This document shows, one piece after another, positions 31,761 through 40,900 of a DNA stretch of 64,000 nt. The stretch covers positions 310,001 to 374,000 of the forward strand of contig CACYZT010000002.1 of assembly GCA_902778935.1 (NCBI GenBank). The letters run 5' to 3'. The notes beneath the pieces were generated by a model. That model was not told where the DNA came from and did no database searches. It was given only the letters and a program-made list of their open reading frames with translations. Position 1 is the first letter of the stretch. Each line of letters begins with the position of its first letter. The DNA is from an uncultured Bacteroidales bacterium. GTDB lineage: Bacteria > Bacteroidota > Bacteroidia > Bacteroidales > Paludibacteraceae. The position numbers and the translations under genes are program-made.

Positions 31761-33002
31761 ATGAAAAAATTAAGTATTTTCATGCTTGCCGCGATGGCTA
31801 TGATTTCCTGCGGCAACAGTTACAAAGCGCAAGACGCAGTGATGACCAACGCTACTGATTCCGTTAACCACGCACTCGGTGTGCTCAATGGTCTGCAAAT
31901 CAAGATGTATTACCTGGCAAAGGACAGTAGCGACGAGGCAGTGGCTGAGTTCATCGATGCTCTCGAAGAGGCTTATCTGGGCAAAGAGGAGCAGTTAAGC
32001 GAGATCGCACAAGCCGGCCGTCAGTTTGGTTCGTCGGTTAAGGGCTTTGAGAAAAAAGGTCTGGCAGACAACGAAAAATGGCCGCTCAACGAGAAGATTT
32101 TCTTCCAGGGATTCGTAAACGCATTGTGCGAAGACACGACCGTGCTGAAAGCTGACGATGCAGAGACTTTCCTCATGGAGAGCTATCAGAGCCAGAAAGA
32201 GGAGCAAGGCAAAACGGTTACTGCCAAGTGCCCGAAGAAAGCCAAAACGATTACACTGGCTTCCAACCTCGACTCGCTCAACTACGCTTTCGGTTTCATG
32301 AACGGCTCGCAGGTTAAGAGTTACCTCCTTGCGAACGACTCCACCGGTGATGACTTTGACGAGTTCATCGACAACGTCAACAAAGCGCTCAAACAGAACG
32401 TTCACAACCCGCAGATGGTTTCGATCGGTAAGAATATCGGTAAGGCTATTCGCGAGCAAGAGCCTGTTGGTCTGCTTGGTATCGAAGGCTTGGAGACCAA
32501 TTACGACCTGATCAAACAAGGATTCATCAATGGTCTGTACAACTACACCGAGCAGTTTGACATGCAATCAGCGAACACTTACGTTGAGGAAACAATCAAC
32601 AATATCAAGTACGGCAACACCAAGGAAGAAGGTGAGAAATTTCTGCAGGAGAACGCTCTGCGCGATGAGGTAAAGACGACAGAGTCCGGTTTGCAGTACG
32701 AAGTATTGGTTCAAGGTAAGGGTAAGAAACCGACCGCAGAGCAAACCGTAAAAGTTCACTACGAGGGTACGCTCATCGATGGTACGGTATTCGACAGCAG
32801 TTACCAACGCGGCGAGCCGATTGAGTTCCCGCTCAACGGCGTTATCAAAGGTTGGACGGAAGGTCTGCAACTGATGCCTGTTGGTTCGAAATACAAACTC
32901 TACATCCCATACGAGTTAGGTTATGGCGAGCGTGGCGCAGGCCAATCGATTCCTCCGTACGCAACCCTTATCTTCACGGTTGAACTGCTGGAGATTAAGT
33001 AA
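31761..33002 (+). CDS. FKBP-type peptidyl-prolyl isomerase lipoprotein with duplicated N-domain
   Basis: A 413-residue lipoprotein (lipobox MISC, Cys17). Two FkpA/Mip-type helical N-domains lie in tandem: about residues 25-145 ('[25 protein letters not shown]...[12 protein letters not shown]') and 160-285 ('[25 protein letters not shown]...[11 protein letters not shown]'). An FKBP domain follows at about 310-413, almost identical to that of the upstream gene. The fold suggests a periplasmic or outer-membrane-anchored isomerase chaperone. A doubled N-domain is not the usual layout and would allow intramolecular dimerisation; that is inference. Confidence 0.9.
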   Translation: MKKLSIFMLAAMAMISCGNSYKAQDAVMTNATDSVNHALGVLNGLQIKMYYLAKDSSDEAVAEFIDALEEAYLGKEEQLSEIAQAGRQFGSSVKGFEKKGLADNEKWPLNEKIFFQGFVNALCEDTTVLKADDAETFLMESYQSQKEEQGKTVTAKCPKKAKTITLASNLDSLNYAFGFMNGSQVKSYLLANDSTGDDFDEFIDNVNKALKQNVHNPQMVSIGKNIGKAIREQEPVGLLGIEGLETNYDLIKQGFINGLYNYTEQFDMQSANTYVEETINNIKYGNTKEEGEKFLQENALRDEVKTTESGLQYEVLVQGKGKKPTAEQTVKVHYEGTLIDGTVFDSSYQRGEPIEFPLNGVIKGWTEGLQLMPVGSKYKLYIPYELGYGERGAGQSIPPYATLIFTVELLEIK

Positions 33003-33004
33003 TC

Positions 33005-34501
33005 ATGGGCGTCATCGCTAAGCAATCGATACGTGGTACGATAGTTACCTATTTAGGCATCGCCGTAGGCGTTGTCACCACGTTCTTCGTGTTAACCCGT
33101 TTCCTCACGACCGAGGAAATCGGGTTGACGCGAGTGCTTATCGATGCAGCGGTGCTGTTTATCGGTCTTGCCCAACTGGGTACGAACACCAGCATCATCC
33201 GTTTCTATCCGTATTTCCAGGACGACAAGAACGACCACGGTTTCTTCTTTTGGGCGTTGGTGGTTCCGTTCGTCGGGTTCTGTATTTTTGCCGTCATCTA
33301 TTGGGCATGCCGCGTTCCGCTGGGTGCATGGTTCGGAGACAAGTCGCCGCTTTTCGTTGAGTACTATTATTTCGTACTCCCGTTGGCGTTCTTCATGTTG
33401 TACCAGACGATATTTGAGACGACGTGCAATGTGCTGATGAATATCGTGCTGCCTCGTGCGGTACGTGAACTGATTATCCGAATCGGTCTGCTGATTATCT
33501 ATCTGCTGTACGCTTTCCGTTGGCTATCGATGGACGGACTCGTCATCGCTATTTGTCTTAACTATGCCGTTGCAGCCCTCATCAACCTATGTTACTTTTT
33601 CTCGCTCAAGCATATCCGTTTGCGTCCTGATTGGCAGTTCCTGCGGGAGAACAAACCGCTCGTTCGCCGATACCTGCTCTACACCGGTTTTCTCTTCCTA
33701 TCCGCCATCACTTCGGTCCTGGCACCTACCCTCTCTTCGTTTTTCGTGACCGCCAAGATGGGATTGGACAGCACGGGTGTCTTTGCCATCGCCACGTACA
33801 TGGCTGTTCTGGTATCTATTCCGAACCGCTCAGTAGCAGCCATAGCTTCGCCTCAGATGGCACGGGCTATCAAAGAGCAGAACCACGAAGAGTGCTCGTA
33901 TCTCACGCAACAAGTGACGCGTAACATGTTGCTCATCTGCGGATTCATCCTCCTTGCCATCTGGATTAACATTGACCTCATTTTCCATATTCTGCCGAAT
34001 GGCGCTACATTTGCCGTGGCGAAAAATGTAGTGCTCATCCTGGGCGTCAGCCAATTGATTTCGGCTACGTTCGCTATTTGCTTTACCGCGCTTAACTACT
34101 CGCGGTTCTATGCCTTCAGCCTCTTGCTGTCGCTTATACTGACCGCCAGCGCGCTATGGCTCAATAATTATCTTGTGCCGCTTTTCGGTATTGACGGAGC
34201 AGCACTCAGTAACCTGTTCTCGTACGGGTTGTACTACCTGTTGGTTCTGCTGACCGTACTGCCGTTGTGCCGTATTCGTGTGGTGGACAAACGATGGTGG
34301 CTGATATTGGCACTTTTGGCACTTCTGTTTGCGCTCAACTGGCTTTGGCAGACTTACCTGCCGGCAAAGAACATCTGGTTCGACAGCATTGCCCGCAGTA
34401 TAGTCTTCCTCGGCCTCGGAGCTCTCATCGCCTACAAAGCGGAACTCTCTCCTGAAATAAACAATCAAATAGTACATCGTAAATCGTCCAATCGTCAATA
34501 G
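33005..34501 (+). CDS. Oligosaccharide flippase family protein
   Basis: A 498-residue membrane protein with about 14 hydrophobic segments, starting 'GVIAKQSIRGTIVTYLGIAVGVVTTFFVLTRFLTTEEIGL', the entry pattern of Wzx/MATE-like polysaccharide flippases. It is the second flippase in this window and is distant from the one at 29 kb. The substrate is unknown. The final residues (IVHRKSSNRQ) are encoded by a 7-bp ATCGTAA-type repeat that also carries the stop codon region. truA starts 2 nt after the stop. Confidence 0.85.
   Translation: MGVIAKQSIRGTIVTYLGIAVGVVTTFFVLTRFLTTEEIGLTRVLIDAAVLFIGLAQLGTNTSIIRFYPYFQDDKNDHGFFFWALVVPFVGFCIFAVIYWACRVPLGAWFGDKSPLFVEYYYFVLPLAFFMLYQTIFETTCNVLMNIVLPRAVRELIIRIGLLIIYLLYAFRWLSMDGLVIAICLNYAVAALINLCYFFSLKHIRLRPDWQFLRENKPLVRRYLLYTGFLFLSAITSVLAPTLSSFFVTAKMGLDSTGVFAIATYMAVLVSIPNRSVAAIASPQMARAIKEQNHEECSYLTQQVTRNMLLICGFILLAIWINIDLIFHILPNGATFAVAKNVVLILGVSQLISATFAICFTALNYSRFYAFSLLLSLILTASALWLNNYLVPLFGIDGAALSNLFSYGLYYLLVLLTVLPLCRIRVVDKRWWLILALLALLFALNWLWQTYLPAKNIWFDSIARSIVFLGLGALIAYKAELSPEINNQIVHRKSSNRQ
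34476..34500 (+). repeat. 7-bp type repeat (ATCGTAA) at the end of the flippase gene
   Basis: ATCGTAA, ATCGTCC, then AATCGTC; read in frame as HRKSSNRQ up to the stop. Related to the GATTTAC type at 12.27 kb read from the other strand. Confidence 0.55.
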
Positions 34502-34503
34502 CA

Positions 34504-35247
34504 ATGCGTTATTTCATCACCTTTGCATATCGCGGCACGGATTTCCACGGTTCGCAGACACAACCGAACGGGAACACGGTTCAAGCAGAAATGGAAGCAG
34601 CTTTCGCTACTATTCTGCGAGAACCCGTATCGCTGACTTTCGCCGGCAGAACCGATGCGGGCGTGCATGCCGATATGATGGTGGCGCATTTCGATTGGTA
34701 TCAACCTTTGCCCGCTAATTTAGCAGGGCGACTGAATAACTTACTACCCGCCTCCATTGCCGTCCGCGATATCCGACAGGTGATAGACGTTGCCCATGCG
34801 CGCTTCGATGCTCTGGCACGTACGTACCGATATCGTATCACGATGCGCAAAGATCCGTTCCTCTGTTTCAACCATACACGGGTGGCGGAGGGCCTTGACT
34901 TCGATGCGATGAATGAAGCGGCATTGTATCTGTTAGGCAGACAGGACTTTGCTTCTTTCTGCCGCGCACATACTGATGCCAAGACCACTATCTGCAACGT
35001 GAAAGAGGCGTACTGGACGCAAGAGAACGAGACGGAGGCTACATTTGTCATTACTGCCGACCGCTTCCTGCGCAATATGGTTCGTGCAATAGTGGGAACG
35101 TTGTTTGAAGTAGGACGCGGCAAGATGATGCCCGAAGAGATGGAAAGCATTCTCGCAGCCCGTAACCGCTGTAGCGCCGGCCATTCATCACCGGCGGAAG
35201 GACTATCATTAGTAGAAATCATTTATCCTAATAATATATACGTATGA
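34504..35247 (+). CDS. truA: tRNA pseudouridine(38-40) synthase
   Basis: A 247-residue pseudouridine synthase. The catalytic aspartate lies in GRTDAGVHA (Asp51); 'YFITFAYRGTDFHGSQTQPNGNTVQ', 'FDALARTYRYRI', 'DFASFCRAH' and 'FLRNMVRAIVGTLFEVGRGK' are family blocks. It modifies the anticodon arm of many tRNAs. It overlaps the polygalacturonase start by 4 nt. Confidence 0.94.
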   Translation: MRYFITFAYRGTDFHGSQTQPNGNTVQAEMEAAFATILREPVSLTFAGRTDAGVHADMMVAHFDWYQPLPANLAGRLNNLLPASIAVRDIRQVIDVAHARFDALARTYRYRITMRKDPFLCFNHTRVAEGLDFDAMNEAALYLLGRQDFASFCRAHTDAKTTICNVKEAYWTQENETEATFVITADRFLRNMVRAIVGTLFEVGRGKMMPEEMESILAARNRCSAGHSSPAEGLSLVEIIYPNNIYV

Positions 35248-36788
35248 AAAAAATCACTCTTTTGCTGCTGGCTGCAGCACTGATGGGCGCCTGTACAGCG
35301 ACCGAGTATCAAACAACCACGCAACGCGAGATTAACGCGCTGACCAAGTCCGCATCGTTCCAGATGCCGAAAGTACCTGTTCCTTCGTTCCCGTCCGGCA
35401 CATACAACGTGCTTGATTACGGAGCAGACAAAACGGGTGTAGCACTCTCCACCGAGGCTATCCAAGGCGCTATAGACGCTTGTACCAATGCCGGCGGTGG
35501 AACGGTTATCATCCCTGAAGGAATCTATTTCACAGGCCCGCTGACCTTGAAATCCAATGTGCGTCTATATACGGAGAAGAACTGCTTCGTAGTCTTCTCG
35601 CACGATTTGGACTTATATGAGATATACGACGAGTGGTTCGAGGGTATTCCGACAAAACGCTGCACGAGTCCGCTCAACGCACGCGATGCAGAAAATATCG
35701 CTATCACCGGACATGGTACATTCAACGGCAACGGTGACTGGTGGCGTCCGCTCAAGAAGAGCAAGATGGCTCCGGGACAATGGAAGAAACATCTCAAAGA
35801 GAAAGGCGGCATTGTGGTGAACGATATCTGGTATCCGGATAGTGCCTCGTTGCTTGCGCAGAGTTACTGCCTGGACCAGAACGTGCCTGTTATTACCGAT
35901 GACAGCCTGTGGCAAGTAGTGAAATCATTCCTTCGTCCGGTAATGTTGCATTTCGTAGGCTGCAAGAATATTTTGCTTGAAGGCGTAACCTTTGAGAACA
36001 GCCCGGCGTGGAATCTCCACCCGATGTGCTGCGAGAATATGATATTGAACAACCTCTATGTCCGCAACCCATGGTACAGCCAGAACGGCGACGGAGTGGA
36101 CGTAGAGAGCTGCAAGAACGTCGTTATAGCTCATTGCTCGTTTGACGTAGGCGACGATGCTATCTGCATGAAGTCCGGCAAAGACAAACCAGGTCGCGAC
36201 AGAGGCATCCCGACAGAGAACGTAGTGGTCGATGACTGCGTCGTTTATCACGGTCACGGCGGTTTCGTTTGCGGCAGTGAGATGTCCGGTGGCATCAAGA
36301 ATGTGGAAGTTCGCAACAACCTCTATATCGGTACAGACGTAGGTCTGCGCTTCAAGAGTACACGCGGTCGCGGCGGTGTGGTAGAGAATATCTACATCAA
36401 CGGCGTGAACATGGTCAATATTCCGAATGAAGGCTTGCTGTTTGACCTCTTCTACGGCGGTAAAGGAGCAGGCGAAGAGAGCGAAGAGGAACTCGCAGCT
36501 CGTATGAACGCAGAGGCGCCGGCGGTAAGCGAAGAGACGCCGGCATTCAAGAATATCGTCATTGAGAACGTCAAAGGCGCCAACCTCAAACGCGCTATCT
36601 ATTTCAACGGCCTGCCGGAGATGAAGATTCAAAACGTGACATTGCGCAACATCCAGATGAGCGCTACCGAAGGAGCCCTTTTCCGTCAGACGAACGGCCT
36701 TGTCATCGACAATGTGGACATCAAAGCCGAGAAAGGCGAAGCGTTCTCGCTCGCTCCGACCGTAGAGAATGTCACGATCAATAAATAA
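35244..36788 (+). CDS. GH28 family polygalacturonase-like lipoprotein
   Basis: A 514-residue lipoprotein (lipobox MGAC, Cys17) with a right-handed beta-helix glycoside hydrolase family 28 domain. The catalytic aspartates lie in 'QNGDGVDVESCKNV' and 'DVGDDAICMKSGKD', and the GHGG motif in 'YHGHGGFVCGSEMSGGIKNV', followed by 'LRFKSTRGRGG'. The N-terminal 'NVLDYGADKTGVALSTEAIQGAIDACTNAGGGTVIIPEGIYFTGPL' is the usual pectate-lyase-like start. It should cut galacturonan-type glycans at the cell surface or in the periplasm. The DUF4861 gene begins within its last 20 nt. Confidence 0.92.
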   Translation: MKKITLLLLAAALMGACTATEYQTTTQREINALTKSASFQMPKVPVPSFPSGTYNVLDYGADKTGVALSTEAIQGAIDACTNAGGGTVIIPEGIYFTGPLTLKSNVRLYTEKNCFVVFSHDLDLYEIYDEWFEGIPTKRCTSPLNARDAENIAITGHGTFNGNGDWWRPLKKSKMAPGQWKKHLKEKGGIVVNDIWYPDSASLLAQSYCLDQNVPVITDDSLWQVVKSFLRPVMLHFVGCKNILLEGVTFENSPAWNLHPMCCENMILNNLYVRNPWYSQNGDGVDVESCKNVVIAHCSFDVGDDAICMKSGKDKPGRDRGIPTENVVVDDCVVYHGHGGFVCGSEMSGGIKNVEVRNNLYIGTDVGLRFKSTRGRGGVVENIYINGVNMVNIPNEGLLFDLFYGGKGAGEESEEELAARMNAEAPAVSEETPAFKNIVIENVKGANLKRAIYFNGLPEMKIQNVTLRNIQMSATEGALFRQTNGLVIDNVDIKAEKGEAFSLAPTVENVTINK

Positions 36789-37872
36789 ACAGGTTTGTAT
36801 CCCGTCAGCTAAAGCGGTCTGTATTCTGTCAGCCGCTTTAGCGGCGGTCTTACTCACGGGTTGCGCCCCGCGGGTAGCTACCTCTTTCTGGCGGATCGGT
36901 ACTCCGGCTGATTCAACCAGAGAGGGTTATACCGTCATTCACGCCGAAGGCAAAACGCGGCACTGCTACCCTATTACAGAATGGTCAGATATGCCTGAGG
37001 TGGATACCTATCATCAGCTCCATCACCATGGTGTAGCCGTTGAGTCTGAACTCATGGCGTACCGCATTTATTTCGACAAGAAACAGACCATCGATCCTTA
37101 CTGCAAACGCAAGCCTCAGCTGGAACTCGCGCAGAGTCATTGGTATCCGAACGACAGCTTGCTGGCAGCGGGTTACGGCGATGATATTCTCCGCGTGAGT
37201 GGCACGGTAGGCGTTGGTTCCGTGAAATATTGGAACGGCAAGAAGATGGTTCATATTGAGCCGGTGGCAGAGAGAAGTCAGCGGATTGTGCAATCCAAAA
37301 GGGACCAAGCTACGATAGAAGTGGCTGTCAAAGGATGGCAAATAGAGGACAAAATGGTCAATATGGTCACGCAATATACGATGCTTGCCGGCCATAGAGA
37401 TTTGCGTTGCGATGTTTCTGTAAGCGAACCCGTAGAAGGTCTCTGCACCGGCGTGCAGACTATTCCGGCCAAAGGAGGAAAAGACACTATAACCATTGTT
37501 TTGCCTAATGGGATTCTTCTCGCATCTTGGGGCACGGATTGGCCTGTAAACGACTCAGCCAAGTATGCCAAAGAGACTGTTGGTTTAGGTGTGTTCATCC
37601 CGAAAGCGTTTGCCGGAGAATGTGTCCATGACAAGCAGAATAACATGTGCTTGCTACATCTTACAGCGAAGACATCTTACAGCAAAGCGGTCTTACAGTC
37701 CGAAGGACGGTCCTACAGTCCAAAGGACGGTCTTACAGCGAAGCGGTCAGAAATGTGCCGCGCACATTTCTATCTCACTTGCTGTGGAGCGACCAAAGAA
37801 AACCACCCCGTGGCAACAAGTGCCGAGGAGTGGTTTGCATATCTCCGCCGCTGGGCTTCCCGATTGAAATAA
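36769..37872 (+). CDS. DUF4861 family lipoprotein with repeat-encoded signal peptide
   Basis: A 367-residue lipoprotein (lipobox LLTGC, Cys32). The mature chain matches DUF4861, a family that accompanies pectin and rhamnogalacturonan enzymes: 'EGKTRHCYPITEWSDMPEVDTYHQLHHHGVAVESELMAYRIYFDKKQTIDPYCKRKPQLELAQSHWYP', 'GYGDDILRVSGTVGVGSVKYWNG' and 'GWGTDWPVNDS'-like 'LLASWGTDWPVND'. Its exact role is unproven; location beside GH28 supports pectin use. Residues 11-28 of the signal peptide and residues about 299-328 are encoded by hairpin repeats. The start overlaps the GH28 gene by 20 nt; no later ATG would keep a signal peptide. Confidence 0.8.
   Translation: MSRSINKQVCIPSAKAVCILSAALAAVLLTGCAPRVATSFWRIGTPADSTREGYTVIHAEGKTRHCYPITEWSDMPEVDTYHQLHHHGVAVESELMAYRIYFDKKQTIDPYCKRKPQLELAQSHWYPNDSLLAAGYGDDILRVSGTVGVGSVKYWNGKKMVHIEPVAERSQRIVQSKRDQATIEVAVKGWQIEDKMVNMVTQYTMLAGHRDLRCDVSVSEPVEGLCTGVQTIPAKGGKDTITIVLPNGILLASWGTDWPVNDSAKYAKETVGLGVFIPKAFAGECVHDKQNNMCLLHLTAKTSYSKAVLQSEGRSYSPKDGLTAKRSEMCRAHFYLTCCGATKENHPVATSAEEWFAYLRRWASRLK
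36801..36850 (+). repeat. Hairpin repeats of the CTGTCAG...GGTC family in the DUF4861 signal peptide
   Basis: CCGTCAG-CTAAAGC-GGTC, then CTGTCAG-CCGCTTTAGCGG-CGGTCT. The second hairpin is a perfect 5-bp stem. Read in frame as part of the hydrophobic signal region (VCILSAALAAVL). Confidence 0.78.
37662..37750 (+). repeat. Tandem array of four hairpin repeats in the DUF4861 gene
   Basis: The clearest array of the family: CTTACAG-CAAAGC-GGT, CTTACAG-TCCGAAGGA-CGGT, CCTACAG-TCCAAAGGA-CGGT, CTTACAG-CGAAGC-GGTCAG. Conserved flanks enclose variable small inverted repeats. Read in frame as about 30 residues before 'CRAHFYLTCCGATKENHP'. Confidence 0.88.
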
Positions 37873-37998
37873 TCAGAAGACGGGTGACTTATGAGGCATT
37901 CCATATGGAGGCGGACTACCCGGAGCCAACTGCATCAAGTCGTTGGACTGTAAGATGATTATCTCTGTTAAGGGGCGTATATATTCTTTCTTCATCTC

Positions 37999-40900
37999 TT
38001 ATCGAATCAGTTTACCATTTACGTCATACATTGCGCCATCCGGTGTGATGACATAAATCGTATTATCAATGAGCACTTTGCGAACAGAGTGATTGTCCTC
38101 GTCGATATTGTCAACGCCTTCTGCGATTTCCGGAGCATTATGCAACTTGAGTATCAAGCCGAAATCATTCTTAACACCAGCATTCAGAACTATCTCTGCC
38201 GGACTGGAAGTCAAATTCCAGATGACTTTACCATAATAGGTTAAGAATAACTCTGCATCTTCCGGTGCTTGCTCTACAACCAATGTATAAGTAGCCTGCT
38301 TAGGAGCATATATATTCAAAGGACAGCTCGCCTCACCATATACAAGCGGCATTTCTACATCGCACAAATTATAATTACTCTTACTCTTTCTCGTCCACAT
38401 CTGTGCGACATTAGCTTCCGTCGGATTACCCATCTTCATTAGGTCATGACCAATTACGTAAGAAGATTTAGCATCTTCGCTTGCGGAGAAGAACAAGACA
38501 TCCTCATTTTCCTCCGAACCATCCATACGCAAAGCTATGCGGAACTCTTCGGTTTCCTCTACATCGCGTTTGGGGGCATAGTAAATAGGATGCTCATTGG
38601 ATGCTTCCGAAGCAGTCCATGAAATGCTACTTACGTTCTCAGGCACCTGGATAAAGAATGCCGTTCCGACAGCAAAGGTGTAGTTTTCAATACTATCAAT
38701 AGCGACATAATTATTGCCCTTATGACTGAAGATTTGTGCCTTATACCCAGTATTCAAATGTCCATGACTTAACATACCATTACCGATACCATTCCAGCCG
38801 CGTAATTCCTCCACATCACCTTCAGAGCATTGCGTCTGCTGCGAATAGCCATTTTTCCGCGAACCTTCTTTATTCCATACAAAGCGGAACTTATTCTGAT
38901 CAAGGTCTGCCCGATAATTTAATGTAATGCTATATAGTTTGCCCGGCTTCAGAACGTCAACATTCGACATTTTATGCCATCCGTTTCCTCCATGGGCTCG
39001 ATTGTACTCATCTGCTTCATAGATAATGAAGTCTGTTCCGTTAAGCATTAAACGATCTTCTATACTTTCTATACGATATATGCCATTTAGAACATTAACA
39101 TTAAACGGCACGGTAAAGTTATACCATCCATAACTAATTTTACCACTAGGATCAAACGAGATGTCAAAATAAGTGTTACCGTTTATATTCATCAAATCGC
39201 TCTCGTCTAAAATTTGACCGGAAGTTCCTCCTTGCTGGCCTTTTACATTATCTTTTTCCGTGCTTCCCAATTTTGATTCTATAGAGATGTTGTTGACTTT
39301 CAGTTCTCCATTGAGTATTATCTTACCGCCGTTCTCAACATATAAGTTACCTGCTGTTTCCTTAAGCGAATAAGAGTCAACACTTAGAGTTGCTCCACTC
39401 TTAACTGTTACAGTCACACCAGGATTGATAGTCAAACTTCTTGCCGATATATTTGAATTTGAAACCACATCCATATTGTGCTTAACAACTACATCTTTAT
39501 AATCATCATACCAATCATTATCCCAGTTAGGAACAAGGTCTGAGGAAGTGCCTTGTTTTCCCGTAAACTTGCATATATTCGGGTCCTCAAGCAAAGGATA
39601 AACCGTTCCTTCTACATCAACCAAATAGCATTTTCCGTATCCAGAAGCTGGTAATTCCCCTATTGTCTTAGTCAAGCGAGCCAATAAGTCGCCAGCAGTA
39701 TTCAAAGGCGGGAACGCACGTCCCTTAGCATCATATACTTTCACCGTTCCATCATTGAATGTACCACCATCAATGATGGTATGGCGCGGCATACCAAGAA
39801 TAGAAGCACCGGTAATTGTACCATCCTTAATTGCGACAGAGCCTGTAGTTTTATCTGCTCCGCTCATGTTTGCGATAGCCATATTGACATTATGACCGCT
39901 TATGGTCATGGCTGCATTATGCAACTCTACTTGTGAGCCTTTAATCTCCACACTACCATTAGCACTACCTAAATCAATAGATGGTTTGTTGGAAGAAGGT
40001 ATAATAGCTAATTTACCCAAGCCTTCTGCAATAACAAGTTTGGATGCATTAGAAGAAAGCTGAATAGCAGCATTGGAATTAGCAATGAACTTATTGTTCA
40101 GTCCGTTGATAATAAGTTTTGCCACATAGGGATTTGCATTGCTCGAACTATTAACTTCAAGAACAGCATCCTTCGCCATTATTTCACTATTATGCAGATA
40201 GAGTTCCGTTTGCTCGCCTACATTACCATTCAACTGAATAGCAGGTACAGAGGTTTTCAAACTTGCCGGTTTATAGCCCATAAAGGCAATTTTCTTCTTA
40301 TCTGCTACTGAGATATTCAGCGTTGTAGTAGCAGCATCAAACGTACGCGTATGCACGTACCTATTATTATCTTTCGCATATACGAAGCACGGCGTGTGAA
40401 CATTGCCTTCTGCTAAATTGATGGCAGGCAGCAAACCCGACCAGCTTGAGGTCGAATCTCTCTTATCAACCGCTGATGCACTAACTCCGTATATATATAA
40501 GGTGTCAAAACGCGGAGTTCCGGCATTGAAACAAGTCGAGAAATTGTAGGTTGTTATTCCGCGATAAGGAGAATTCTCCGATGCAGGCTGTTCAGTACCG
40601 GTTCTGAAAATAAGGGTACTTGAATTAGCGGATGTTAACTCAGGTGTGGCAGACTGTACCAAAACACTCTCCATAACTACGTTCCCAACCTTGAAATTCA
40701 AAACACCGCTTTTACCGACATCCGTACAACGAACGCGCACCTCATAGCTTCCCATTTCGTCAATACCTACGGATTTCGTATGAATATCCACATAGAAAGC
40801 ATCATTAGTAGATTCAACTTCAATAGCTTCAGGTGAATCACAGGAACCAATCGAAGAGTAATTCAATGTTACTATTTGAGGCTCCTGCAACGGACGTTCA

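Noticed and set aside
35925-36857. Open frame of 310 codons opposite the GH28 gene
   Set aside because: Antisense shadow; GH28 catalytic blocks are on the plus strand.
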